NCBI GenBank assembly: GCA_965199915.1
Contig: OZ241348.1
Span: 1,674,001-1,738,000 of the forward strand
Direction of reading: 5' to 3'
DNA length: 64,000 nucleotides
DNA from: VXYL01 sp965199915
Lineage (GTDB): Bacteria; Pseudomonadota; Gammaproteobacteria; Pseudomonadales; Azotimanducaceae
Shown one piece after another: positions 17,187 to 25,617 of the stretch. Position 1 is the first letter of the stretch; every line of letters starts with the position of its first letter. Position numbers and translations under genes: made by a program. The notes beneath the pieces are model-generated. The model worked only from the letters and a program-made list of their open reading frames with translations. It was not told the origin of the DNA and ran no database searches.

Positions 17187-18038
17187 ATGAGCTCTCAGCC
17201 GGGGCCGCTCGCGGGCGACGGGTGCGCGAAGCGGAATCCCGCCGGCGAGCAAGCGCCCTACTACCTCCCCGTCGGCAACGAGGTGGCCGAGTTCGAGGCC
17301 GCCTACGCGAGCCGCCTGCCGGTGCTGTTGAAGGGGCCCACGGGCTGCGGCAAGACGCGCTTCGTGGAGCACATGACGTGGCGGCTGTTCGAGGGCGATG
17401 TGGACAGCGGCTTGATCACCGTCTCCTGCCACGAGGATCTCACCGCGACGGACCTGGTGGGCCGCTACTTGCTGAAAGGCGACGAGACGGTGTGGCAGGA
17501 CGGCCCGCTCACCCGCGCCGTGCGGCAAGGCGTGCTGTGCTATCTCGACGAGATCGTGGAGGCGCGCAAGGACACCACCGTGCTCATCCATTCGCTCACC
17601 GACCACCGGCGCGTGCTGCCCATCGACAAAACCGGCGAGCAGCTCACCGCGCACGACGATTTCCTGCTGGTCATCTCCTACAACCCCGGCTACCAAAGCA
17701 TGTTGAAGGACTTGAAGACCAGCACCCGGCAACGCTTCGCCAGCCTCACCTTCGGCTATCCGGACGAGGAGCGCGAGGCCGCCATCATCGCCCACGAGAG
17801 CGGTGCCGACGCCGCGGTGGCGGGGCGGTTGGCGTTGATCGGCGCGAAGACGCGCAACTTGCGCGAGCACGGATTCCAAGAAGGCGTGAGCACGCGGCTG
17901 CTCATCTACGCCGCGGAGTTGGTGAAACGCGGCATCGAACCGCGCCGGGCGTGCGAGATCGCCATCGTGCAAGCGGTGTCGGACGACGCCAACGTGCAAC
18001 AGGCCGTTGGCGGCATTGTCGACGTCGTCTGGCCCTGA
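17187..18038 (+). CDS. CbbQ/NirQ/NorQ-type MoxR AAA+ ATPase
   Basis: A 283-residue MoxR-group AAA+ ATPase of the CbbQ/NorQ branch. Walker A is LKGPTGCGKTRF (about residues 48-59), Walker B is LCYLDEIVEARKD, and sensor-type LLVISYNPGYQSML follows. The CbbQ C-terminal segment RLLIYAAELVKRGIEPRRAC is present. Such ATPases work as hexamers with a VWA partner to remodel or activate metalloenzymes (Rubisco, NO reductase). The partner gene follows after 18 bases. A GTG six bases upstream is an alternative start. No Rubisco or nitrogen-oxide reductase gene is nearby, so the client is unknown. Confidence 0.88.
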   Translation: MSSQPGPLAGDGCAKRNPAGEQAPYYLPVGNEVAEFEAAYASRLPVLLKGPTGCGKTRFVEHMTWRLFEGDVDSGLITVSCHEDLTATDLVGRYLLKGDETVWQDGPLTRAVRQGVLCYLDEIVEARKDTTVLIHSLTDHRRVLPIDKTGEQLTAHDDFLLVISYNPGYQSMLKDLKTSTRQRFASLTFGYPDEEREAAIIAHESGADAAVAGRLALIGAKTRNLREHGFQEGVSTRLLIYAAELVKRGIEPRRACEIAIVQAVSDDANVQQAVGGIVDVVWP

Positions 18039-18056
18039 CGCCAACTTCCGCGCCCG

Positions 18057-19982
18057 TTGGCCCGCTTGACGGACATCGACCGCGCCCTCGCGCTGTTCGC
18101 GGAGGGCATCGCCGGGCGTCCCTACCATGTCAAGCCACTGCGCGAGTGGGCAAGGGGCGCGGGCGCGGACGCCGCCGAGGCCGCCCACGACGGGCGCAGC
18201 CTTTACATGCCGGATGCCGTGGAGCGCTTTGCGGACGAGCGCCGCAACGAAGGCGCGTATCGGCTGCTGGCGTTGGAGCAGCTGGGCTTCCGAGAGTTCG
18301 GCACCTACCGCTTCGACATGGCCGTGGCGCGCCGGCGCATTGCCGCGCTCGCCGCTTGGCCGTCGCCGGAGGATCCGCGCGCCGCGCATCTGGCAACCTT
18401 CTTCAACGGCTTCCCCCACCCGGACATGGCGCGCCGGCTGTTCCGCGCCATCGAGACCGCGCGCGTGCGGGTGGCGGTGGAGGCGCGCTATCCCGGCGCG
18501 CGCCACTATCGACGCGCGGACGCGGCGACGGAATTGCGCTGGGCGCTGGCGCGCATCACCCCGGAGAGCGAGCGCCTGGCGCCGCTGGTGGCGGCGGTTT
18601 GCGTTTGCGGGGCCGACGTGTACACCTCCGCCGCGGCCACGCTGGCGTGCGCGTTCGCGTTGAACGCGGGCGGCGCATCCGCCGCTCCCGGGGTGCCCGG
18701 AAGGGAGAGCGACGAAGCGGACCTCGAGTGGTTGCAACGCGAAGCGCGGCTTGAGGACTGGGACGAGGAGCAGGCGGCGTTGGACAAGCAGGTTTCCGCC
18801 TTGGAGTTGGCCGCGCACATGGGCGAAGTGGAGGTGGCGCGGGGCGATGCCGAGGACGGGCAGCTGCGCGAACCCGGCGTGGATTTGGTGGCGATTGCAG
18901 CCGAGCGCGACCAGCGCAAGCGCCGTTCGCACATGGAACGCGCCACCGTGCGGCGGGCGCTTGGCGACGAGCGCCTGGGCCGGCGCAGCTTCCTCTACGA
19001 CGAGTGGGACCACGCGAACGGCGTGTATCTGCGCGGCTGGTGCCGGCTCTACGAGCAACGCTTGGTTGCGGGCGAGGGCGAAGGCGACGCGCTGCTCGGC
19101 GTGGTCGCCCCGCACGCCAAGGCCGTGCGCCGCCGCTTTGAGCAGGTGCGGCCGGCCGGCTACCAGCGCATTCGCAAGACGCCGGAGGGCGAGGAACTGG
19201 ACTTGGACGCCATCGTGGAGGCGCGCACGGACATCCGCGTGGGCGTCTCGCCGGACGAGCGGGTCCACAGCCGCCGCGAACGCTTGCGCCGCGACGTGGC
19301 GGCGGCCTTTCTGGTGGACTTGTCCGCTTCCACCGACGACACCGTAGAGGACGACGAGCCGCCCGCGCAAGCGGCCGATCAGGACATCCGCGATCCCTAC
19401 TTCGACGACGGGTACGACTTCGCCGCTCGCATGGCGGCCGACGCCGCCAAACGCCGCGTCATCGACATCGAACGCGAAGCGGCGCTGCTCATGGCGATGG
19501 CGCTCGAAGGGCTTGGCGACCGCTACGCCGTGTACGGCTTTTCCGGCTACGGACGCGACTGCGTGGAGTTCTCGGTGGCCAAGGAGTTCGACGAGCCCAT
19601 GCGCCGCGGCGTCGCGGACGCCATCGCCGCCATGAAGCCCAAACGCTCCACGCGCATGGGGCCGGCGGTGCGCCACGCCACGGGCAAGCTGCTCGCCAGC
19701 GGGGCGGCGCTCAAGGTGCTGATGATCGTCAGCGACGGCTTTCCCCAAGACCACGACTACGGCCCCACGCGCGGCGACCACGAATACGGCGTGCAAGACA
19801 CCGCCAAGGCCCTGCGCGAAGCCGAGGCGCGCGGCGTGGAGACGTTCTGCGTTACGGTGGATCGCTCAGGACACGACTATTTGCGCCGCATGTGCGCCGC
19901 GCACCGCTACATGGTGATTGAGGAAACGGGCGATCTCGCCGCGGCGCTGCAAGTAGCGTATCGGCGGCTCACGCGGGCTTGA
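18057..19982 (+). CDS. CbbO/NorD-like VWA-domain protein
   Basis: A 641-residue partner of the preceding ATPase, starting at TTG 18057. The N-terminal two thirds are helical (LTDIDRALALFAEGIAGRPY at the start, an acidic segment near residues 215-260). The C-terminal VWA domain has a MIDAS motif FLVDLSASTDD (about residues 420-430), with Thr in STRMGPAVRHATGKLL and Asp in LMIVSDGFPQDHDY. CbbO/NorD proteins bind the client and recruit the AAA+ hexamer. A short Gly/Ala/Pro insert (GGASAAPGVPG) looks like a linker. The long antisense frame here is not a gene. Confidence 0.85.
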   Translation: MARLTDIDRALALFAEGIAGRPYHVKPLREWARGAGADAAEAAHDGRSLYMPDAVERFADERRNEGAYRLLALEQLGFREFGTYRFDMAVARRRIAALAAWPSPEDPRAAHLATFFNGFPHPDMARRLFRAIETARVRVAVEARYPGARHYRRADAATELRWALARITPESERLAPLVAAVCVCGADVYTSAAATLACAFALNAGGASAAPGVPGRESDEADLEWLQREARLEDWDEEQAALDKQVSALELAAHMGEVEVARGDAEDGQLREPGVDLVAIAAERDQRKRRSHMERATVRRALGDERLGRRSFLYDEWDHANGVYLRGWCRLYEQRLVAGEGEGDALLGVVAPHAKAVRRRFEQVRPAGYQRIRKTPEGEELDLDAIVEARTDIRVGVSPDERVHSRRERLRRDVAAAFLVDLSASTDDTVEDDEPPAQAADQDIRDPYFDDGYDFAARMAADAAKRRVIDIEREAALLMAMALEGLGDRYAVYGFSGYGRDCVEFSVAKEFDEPMRRGVADAIAAMKPKRSTRMGPAVRHATGKLLASGAALKVLMIVSDGFPQDHDYGPTRGDHEYGVQDTAKALREAEARGVETFCVTVDRSGHDYLRRMCAAHRYMVIEETGDLAAALQVAYRRLTRA

Positions 19983-20002
19983 AACGGGCTGCGTCGGCGG
20001 AG

Positions 20003-20040
20003 GCCGCGCAAGACGTCCGCGGCCGCGCAAGATGTCCGCG
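20003..20040 (+). repeat. 19-bp tandem repeat, two copies
   Basis: GCCGCGCAAGACGTCCGCG is followed directly by GCCGCGCAAGATGTCCGCG in the gap between the VWA gene and the convergent membrane-protein gene. It could form small hairpins (CGCGGACGTC); no clear terminator. Confidence 0.55.
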
Positions 20041-20073
20041 ATGCTGCGCGAAGACGCGCGCCGCGCGCGGTGG

Positions 20074-20505
20074 TCAGGTCGTTTGGCGGGAAGCCAAGGA
20101 GCGCAAAGAGGCGAGCAGCGGCGTGCCGGAAGCGGCCTTGCGGCGGGCGCCTTCGCAGTTGCCGTTCGCCTTCATCCGGCAGGTGTAAGCGGAGACGACC
20201 GGAATCATGCCAAAGCCGGCGAACAACAAGCCGACGACGTTCAGCGTGCCCGGGTGCCGGTACCAATCCGCGGGCAACGTGGGGGTCAGGGAGAAGAACT
20301 GCCAGAAGTAGCAGAACATGATGGCGGCGGAAAGGAAGGCCAAGAGCCGAACGACCTTGGCGTGCAGCCAATGTTTCACCGCGAATGCCGCCGCCACCGC
20401 GCCGGATGCGAAAAAGAGCGCCGCCGCTGGATCGTCCAGCCGCAACAGTTGCAGCAGCGCCAGCCCCAACAGCGCCACTGCGGTGATCGCGTTCACATAT
20501 CGCAT
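20074..20505 (-). CDS. Small membrane protein, TMEM220-like
   Basis: A 143-residue protein with four likely membrane helices: about residues 3-21 (YVNAITAVALLGLALLQLL), 27-42, 52-72 (LLAFLSAAIMFCYFWQFF) and 86-107. The start MRYVNA followed by a short loop with LDDP resembles the small TMEM220/DUF family that begins M-x-Y-x-N and has a NDPD-like loop. GAGGGGCCGAGCGAC precedes the ATG. Cellular role unknown. Confidence 0.65.
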   Translation of the reverse strand: MRYVNAITAVALLGLALLQLLRLDDPAAALFFASGAVAAAFAVKHWLHAKVVRLLAFLSAAIMFCYFWQFFSLTPTLPADWYRHPGTLNVVGLLFAGFGMIPVVSAYTCRMKANGNCEGARRKAASGTPLLASLRSLASRQTT

Positions 20506-20696
20506 GTCGCTCGGCCCCTCGCGTTCCTCAGCCTCGCTTCCACCCGACTATCGGTGATTCGCTGCGGAGAATCAATGTTTTTGTCACCGAGGTCAACGAG
20601 AATGTCGTTTTCTGCCGTGTCGGCGACGATCGGCGTCCTTCCGTCGCTTCGGTTCACGTCGGATCAGGATGGCGGTCTCTCCACAACATGTTGATT

Positions 20697-21896
20697 TTAC
20701 ATACGCACCTCGTATCCGGCCTGTCGCAACGACGCAACCACCTCCTCCACCTGCTCCTCCCCGCGCATCTGCAGCACGAACTGGATCACGGTCGCCTTCG
20801 CCGAGGAGGCGTCGAACGAGCGCTGGTGGACGATGTCGACAATGTTGCTGTCCAAGTCGCTGAGCAGCCGCGTGAGCGCCGCCATGGAACCCGGCACATC
20901 CGGCACCTCCACCGCCAACCGCACCAAGCGTTTGCTGCGCACCAAGCCGCGTTGCAACACCGCGGAGAGCAGCATCATGTCGATGTTGCCGCCGCTCACC
21001 ACGACCGCGGTCTTGCCTTTCGCCATGTTCGGATCCGTCGCAACCGCCGCCAAAGCCGCGGCGCCGGCGCCCTCGGTGACGGTCTTCTCCACCTCCAGCA
21101 ACGTGAAGACGGCCTTCTCGATGGCCTCTTCCGAAACGGCCACCAAGCGATCGACGTTGGCGCGGATGATGGGCATCGTCAAAACACCCGGCGTTTCCAC
21201 GGCAATGCCCTCCGCCACCGTGCCCCGTGCCGGCGCGGACGCCTCTCGCCCGCCGAAGAGATCGACGGCGGCCCGAAAACGCTCCGCCTGCACGCCCACG
21301 AGTCGCGCCTCCGGCCGCACCGCCCGCACCGCCACGGCGACGCCCGCGAGCAGGCCACCGCCCCCCACCGGCACGACCACGGTGTCCACGTCCGGCAGTT
21401 GCTCCACCATTTCCAAGCCGAGGGTGCCTTGGCCGGCGATCACCGCTTGGTCGTCGAACGGATGCACCAGGACAAGATCGCGTTCCCGCGCAAGCTCTCG
21501 AGTGAACTCCAAGGTCTCCGCGAACACGCTGCCGTGCAGCAGCACTTCCGCGCCGAACACGCGCGTTTTCGCCACTTTGGCGTTCGGCGTGTGGCGCGGC
21601 ATCACGATGGCCACCGGTATGCCGAGCCGCGACCCGTGGTAGGCCAACGCCTGCGCGTGGTTTCCGGCGGACATGGCCGCCACACCCCGGCGGCGCTCCT
21701 CGGGGCTGAGCAGCAGCAACCGGTTCAAGGCCCCGCGCTCCTTGAACGAGGCGGTGAACTGGCGGTTCTCGAACTTCAAGTGGATGTCCGCGCCAAGCAT
21801 GGCGGACAACGTGAAGGACTTGGCGAGCGGCGTGCGCGCCACGCAAGCGCCGATGCGCGCGCGCGCCGCGCGGATGGCGGCAAGGTCAACAGCCAC
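20697..21896 (-). CDS. ilvA: Threonine ammonia-lyase with C-terminal ACT domain
   Basis: A 399-residue PLP enzyme that deaminates threonine to 2-oxobutanoate, the first step of isoleucine synthesis or threonine breakdown. PLP Lys lies in QFTASFKERGALNRLL, the phosphate-binding loop is VVPVGGGGLLAG, and AMSAGNHAQALAYH and VVVSGGNIDMML are conserved. Residues about 325-399 form an ACT domain (RLAVEVPDVPGSMAALTRLL). The length matches the short TdcB-plus-ACT form, not the long biosynthetic IlvA with two ACT modules. It is divergent from nothing close; the SirB1-like gene lies 33 bases upstream on the same strand. Confidence 0.92.
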   Translation of the reverse strand: MAVDLAAIRAARARIGACVARTPLAKSFTLSAMLGADIHLKFENRQFTASFKERGALNRLLLLSPEERRRGVAAMSAGNHAQALAYHGSRLGIPVAIVMPRHTPNAKVAKTRVFGAEVLLHGSVFAETLEFTRELARERDLVLVHPFDDQAVIAGQGTLGLEMVEQLPDVDTVVVPVGGGGLLAGVAVAVRAVRPEARLVGVQAERFRAAVDLFGGREASAPARGTVAEGIAVETPGVLTMPIIRANVDRLVAVSEEAIEKAVFTLLEVEKTVTEGAGAAALAAVATDPNMAKGKTAVVVSGGNIDMMLLSAVLQRGLVRSKRLVRLAVEVPDVPGSMAALTRLLSDLDSNIVDIVHQRSFDASSAKATVIQFVLQMRGEEQVEEVVASLRQAGYEVRM

Positions 21897-21929
21897 CGAA
21901 CGCTCCGCGTGGCCTAGCGGGTGGAGCAG

Positions 21930-22703
21930 TCAATGCACCGCCGATTTGCGCAGCCGGCGGGCCTGATCGAGGCGCTGCCGAAGGCGCTCGGCGATGCGCT
22001 GCGTGGGCGCGTGGGCCAGCGCTTGTTCGAGTTCGGCGACCACCATCTCCGGCGCTTCCAAACCGAGCCAAGCGTCCGCCCGCTCCATGCGCAAAGCGTA
22101 GGAGTTCGGCGCGATCATCAACTGGTAGTCGGAAACGTCCAAGGAACGCTCGAAGTCGCCGTGTTCGTGCGCCACGATGCGCACGTTGTTCAACATGCGC
22201 AAGGCGATGTCGGCCGGTGCGGCTTCCTCGAAAGCGTTCTCTTCGCGCACGTCGTTGCGCTTCAGCCACTTGCGGCAACTCGTCACCGTGGTGGTGGCCA
22301 TGGCGTAGGGATCGACGAGCACATCCCCGATGGTCACCAGGAAGTGGCGGGGGAAGTTGATGCCCGTCGCCGCCAAACCGAGCCGTCTGGCCACGCCGAG
22401 AACAATCACGCCGAGCGAGATGGGAATGCCGCGGCGGGTGCGCAGCACGTGGTCAAGGCGGTTGCTCTCCGCTTCGAAGTACCCGCGGCCAGCGCCGCTG
22501 AAGCCCTGCCGCGCCAATCGCTTCGCCAAGGTGGCCGCCTCCGCGCACTCGCCGACCTCGGCGCAGAGGCGGCCGAGCTCCTCGCGCGCCCAACGCACGT
22601 CGGCGTCGACGTTGATGATGCGCGCCACGACCAGCGCGCCTTCCACCGGGTCCTCGGGCGCTTCCAAGAAGCCGGCGAGGTCGTCCCGCAAGGGCGTGTT
22701 CAC
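21930..22703 (-). CDS. SirB1-family transglutaminase-like/TPR protein
   Basis: A 257-residue member of the SirB1 family. The transglutaminase-like core is visible in SNRLDHVLRTRRGIPISLGV, LGVARRLGLAATGINFPRHF and DVLVDPYA. The C-terminal part has a tetratricopeptide-like repeat (RSLDVSDYQLMIAPNSYALR and APEMVVAELEQALAHAP). The usual Cys of active transglutaminases is not obvious in the GIPISLG loop. The family's function is poorly known. It ends 33 bases before threonine ammonia-lyase and starts 3 bases after the acetyltransferase stop, suggesting one transcript. Confidence 0.85.
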   Translation of the reverse strand: MNTPLRDDLAGFLEAPEDPVEGALVVARIINVDADVRWAREELGRLCAEVGECAEAATLAKRLARQGFSGAGRGYFEAESNRLDHVLRTRRGIPISLGVIVLGVARRLGLAATGINFPRHFLVTIGDVLVDPYAMATTTVTSCRKWLKRNDVREENAFEEAAPADIALRMLNNVRIVAHEHGDFERSLDVSDYQLMIAPNSYALRMERADAWLGLEAPEMVVAELEQALAHAPTQRIAERLRQRLDQARRLRKSAVH

Positions 22704-22706
22704 CAG

Positions 22707-23927
22707 TTAGAACTCGTTCATGCAGTGCGGGCGGTAGCGCGTTGCGAAGAGCGCGTCGAGGTGCGCAAGCCGCTTGTCGTCGGCAACCGCGGCGCGGCCC
22801 ACGCGCACCAAGTGGCTGAGCGAGGCGTGGCCGGCCAGCAGGGAAGCGAGGCTGTGCGGCGTGACGGTGATTTCGGCTTGCGCCGCCTGGCGCGCCGGCC
22901 CGACCTCCGTCTGCACGCCGTCCGTGGCAAGGCGATGCACGCCGACGTTCCACGGGCACTCGGCGTCCTCGTCGACGCGCACGGTGGTTTCGCCGCTGTG
23001 GTCGTATCCCCGCGCCGCCAAGGCCGCGGCGGCGTCCACCACGCGCAACCAGATGCCGTCCGCCGTGCGCCGCTGCAGAACGCGCGGTTCGAGCAGTAGA
23101 GACAATGCTGGATCGTCTTCCGCCGCGAAGTAAGTGGTTACTTTGGACACCAAGTCGTGAGCGCGGACGAACTCCCAGAGGCCGCGGTAGCCGTTCATGT
23201 TCAGCCAGACGAAATCCGTCATGGCGAGCTGTTGGTCCAGCTCCGCATCGCCGCTCGGCTCCGCGAGCGTGGAGACAGCGTAGAGCATGTAGCCGTCCGC
23301 CTCGTGGTCGCTGCCGTAGTGGATGGCGCAATGGGTCGTGCGCTTCTTGTCGCGGAACGGCAGTTGCCACTGCACCGGCGCGCGGTGCAGCAGCAGGTTG
23401 CGCGGTTCGATGAACCGGCGGTAGAGGCCGCTGATCACCGGCACGGCGTCCTCGCTCTCCACAAGGCGCGTGTAGCCGTTCGCCGGTTCGCCGAATTGGA
23501 ATCCGGCGAAGCGCGGGTCGAAGGAATACTCCACATGCGTGCTGGCGAGCCCGTAGCCGAAGCGCTGATAGATGGCCCCCATGGAGGCCCACAGAATGGA
23601 AACCGGCTGCCCGTTTTCGCGGGCGCGGCGCAGGAGGTCGCCGATCAGTCGGCGCACAAGCCCGCGGCGGCGAAAACCCGGATCCGTCCCCACGGCGGTG
23701 ACGCCGTCGGCCGGAACGCCGCGGCCGTTGAGGCGCATCTTGAAGGGAAATCCTGCCGAGCAGGCGACCGGCTGGCCTCGGTGGAACGCGGCGTGCGTCC
23801 ACTCGGGGCGCAGCGTTTCCTGTTCGTCCTCTTCCACGGACGGCGGGGCGGCGAAGACGTAGCGGCCGATGCGCCGGAGCGCCGGCATTTCCTTGGCTGT
23901 GGCCGAGCGAAACTCGAAACCGTCCAT
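22707..23927 (-). CDS. Eis-type GNAT acetyltransferase
   Basis: A 406-residue protein with the Eis layout: N-terminal GNAT fold with acetyl-CoA loop TDPGFRRRGLVRRLI (about residues 80-95), a second GNAT-like module (about 140-290) and a C-terminal SCP2-like domain ending MNEF with a free carboxylate, which in Eis is catalytic. Eis enzymes acetylate amines on aminoglycosides, peptides or polyamines; the substrate here is unknown. ATG 23927 is favoured by GAGGATTCGCG upstream and by the conserved start FEFRSATAKEMPAL. It sits between the histidine phosphatase and SirB1-like genes with very short gaps. Confidence 0.86.
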   Translation of the reverse strand: MDGFEFRSATAKEMPALRRIGRYVFAAPPSVEEDEQETLRPEWTHAAFHRGQPVACSAGFPFKMRLNGRGVPADGVTAVGTDPGFRRRGLVRRLIGDLLRRARENGQPVSILWASMGAIYQRFGYGLASTHVEYSFDPRFAGFQFGEPANGYTRLVESEDAVPVISGLYRRFIEPRNLLLHRAPVQWQLPFRDKKRTTHCAIHYGSDHEADGYMLYAVSTLAEPSGDAELDQQLAMTDFVWLNMNGYRGLWEFVRAHDLVSKVTTYFAAEDDPALSLLLEPRVLQRRTADGIWLRVVDAAAALAARGYDHSGETTVRVDEDAECPWNVGVHRLATDGVQTEVGPARQAAQAEITVTPHSLASLLAGHASLSHLVRVGRAAVADDKRLAHLDALFATRYRPHCMNEF

Positions 23928-23947
23928 CGCGAATCCTCTTGGGCCGC

Positions 23948-24502
23948 CTAGTTGACGCGAGTCTGGCCTTCGCGGCCTTGGCTTAGCAACGCAAGCTCGC
24001 CGCTGTCCGTGCCCACCCGCGTCACCGAGGCGTTGTCCGGACGGAACACGATGAGCGCCTCCGCGCCCAGCGCCGCTCCCACCACCACGTTGATGACGAT
24101 GAAGTGGCAGAACACCACGACATCGCGCTCGAACGCCAAGACGCAGTCGATCGCATCCCGCCGCCACGCCGCCGCTTGCGCCGGCAGATCCGCCAAGCCA
24201 CCGCCCATGACGCCGCGCAGCCAATGGCCGCGTTCCTCGAGGTTGGTGGTGGGTGCCGGAATCTCCGCCACGCGCGGTTCGACGATGGGTTCCACGCGCC
24301 AGCGGTCAGCCAGCGGCGCCGCCGTCTCGCGAGCGCGGGCGAGGGGGCTGGTGTAGATGGGCGCCGGCGCTTCGAATGCGTCGGCGAGAGTTTCGGCGAC
24401 CGCCTCGGCTTGGGCGCGTCCCACCGCATCCAAGCCGGGATCGCGATGTCTGTCGTACCCGGCGGCGGCGCGCCCGTGGCGGACGAGATGGACGGTGGGC
24501 AT
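23948..24502 (-). CDS. Histidine phosphatase family protein
   Basis: A 184-residue phosphoglycerate-mutase-like phosphatase. The phosphate-binding loop is HLVRHGRAAAG with the phospho-histidine at residue 9. The second His is in VVVFCHFIVINVV. Arg in TSPLARARETAAPL and Glu in LEERGHWL fit the family. ATG 24502 (MPTVHLVRHG) is standard. It appears to be the first gene of a four-gene minus-strand run down to ilvA. Substrate unknown. Confidence 0.88.
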   Translation of the reverse strand: MPTVHLVRHGRAAAGYDRHRDPGLDAVGRAQAEAVAETLADAFEAPAPIYTSPLARARETAAPLADRWRVEPIVEPRVAEIPAPTTNLEERGHWLRGVMGGGLADLPAQAAAWRRDAIDCVLAFERDVVVFCHFIVINVVVGAALGAEALIVFRPDNASVTRVGTDSGELALLSQGREGQTRVN

Positions 24503-24612
24503 GGCGGCTCCTCTACAATGCGCGACCACAATCCGAGTGTTCATCGCCCTTCGCTTCCAGCTTGTGGCGGCTCTAGGGCGGCGTAGGCGTATGCTTGAGA
24601 ACCACCCTGCAC

Positions 24613-24633
24613 GCAGTATATTGTATATTGTGC
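24613..24633. promoter_or_regulatory. AT-rich repeat, possible promoter or operator of the EcoRV-like system
   Basis: GCAGTATATTGTATATTGTGC contains TATATTG twice and reads as an imperfect palindrome. It is the only AT-rich block in the gap between the divergent phosphatase and endonuclease genes. A TATATT -10 element is plausible for the plus strand. There is no separate controller gene. Confidence 0.3.
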
Positions 24634-24759
24634 CCGATCGCGCATTGAGGACACCGAATCACGAGGGCCTTCGTGCTCGAAGCTGCCAGACATCCCGGCA
24701 ACGGTCGCGACGTAGATGCCAGCCGGAGCCACGACTGTCAACAAAATGGAGAAGACGAA

Positions 24760-25617
24760 GTGCTCGCCCGTTCTGCGATGAAAGAGAGGTTCGCCGCCGC
24801 TCTCCGCCGGTTCGCCCGGAAGATGGAGCGGTTTGTGGCAACCAAAGAGGGCGACTGGACAATCAAAGGACTCATTGACGTGGACAAGAACCTCTACCCG
24901 ATTAGTCTCGACACAAAGCTCGTTTCTAAAATACTAGAAATCCATCTCTTCCCTGAGCTCCACCGGTTTGCAGAAGCTGAGGGATACAGCGTCGTACTCG
25001 CTGAGCACCAGAATTGGTACCCGGACATCAGCTTCGTCAATCTCGCTGATCCCGATGTCAAATACGCCGTCGACATCAAGACAACCTATCGCGACAATCA
25101 ATATCCAGGACACGTCAATGGGTTCACCTTGGGCAGTCACGGTGCCTATTTTCGCAATCGCATGTCCACAAAAAACATACAGTTTCCCTATGGCATGTAC
25201 CGTGGTCATTACTGCCTAGGCATCATATACAGTCGCGTCGAAGGTATCTCTGAGGTTGTTGCCCCATTACAGGCTATAGATGACCTTCGATCAATAACAT
25301 CTGTCATTCGAGATTTCAAGTTTTTCGCTCGAGAGAAATGGGAGATCGCAAGTGATCGACAGGGATCTGGAAATACTGCGAATATTGGTTCTATAACCGC
25401 TATTGACGACATCGTTCACGGACGCGGAGTCTTTTCCAAGCTCGGTGAAGATTGGTTCGACGAGTATTGGATGAACTACGGTGTGACGACGATGAAGCGT
25501 GGAAACAAGGTTTTTCCTGTCAACCGGTTGATTGATTTCGTCGACTTCAAGGGCGGCGAGAAAGACCTTGTTGTACCGATTAGGAGGAAGAGAAGACAGC
25601 GTGAGGTACAGCCATGA
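24760..25617 (+). CDS. Type II restriction endonuclease, EcoRV-like
   Basis: The 285-residue product aligns along its length with EcoRV as I remember it. Active-site residues are Asp89 in NWYPDISF, and Asp105 and Lys107 in AVDIKTTY. The DNA-recognition loop is QGSGNTANIGS (201-211), almost identical to the EcoRV loop that reads GATATC. Further matches are LYPISLDTKLVSKILEI, GFTLGSHGAYFRN, HGRGVFSK and WFDEYWMNY. Cleavage of GATATC is predicted. GTG 24760 has GGAGAAGACGAA upstream; ATG 24778 is the alternative. The stop overlaps the methyltransferase ATG. Base composition is visibly less GC-rich than the flanks, indicating transfer. Confidence 0.9.
   Translation: MLARSAMKERFAAALRRFARKMERFVATKEGDWTIKGLIDVDKNLYPISLDTKLVSKILEIHLFPELHRFAEAEGYSVVLAEHQNWYPDISFVNLADPDVKYAVDIKTTYRDNQYPGHVNGFTLGSHGAYFRNRMSTKNIQFPYGMYRGHYCLGIIYSRVEGISEVVAPLQAIDDLRSITSVIRDFKFFAREKWEIASDRQGSGNTANIGSITAIDDIVHGRGVFSKLGEDWFDEYWMNYGVTTMKRGNKVFPVNRLIDFVDFKGGEKDLVVPIRRKRRQREVQP

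Noticed and set aside
16557..19796. Very long open frame (over 1000 codons) on the minus strand opposite the VOC, CbbQ and CbbO genes
   Set aside because: It spans three well-supported plus-strand genes, is His/Arg/Val-rich and has no motif. It is an antisense shadow of GC-rich codon use.
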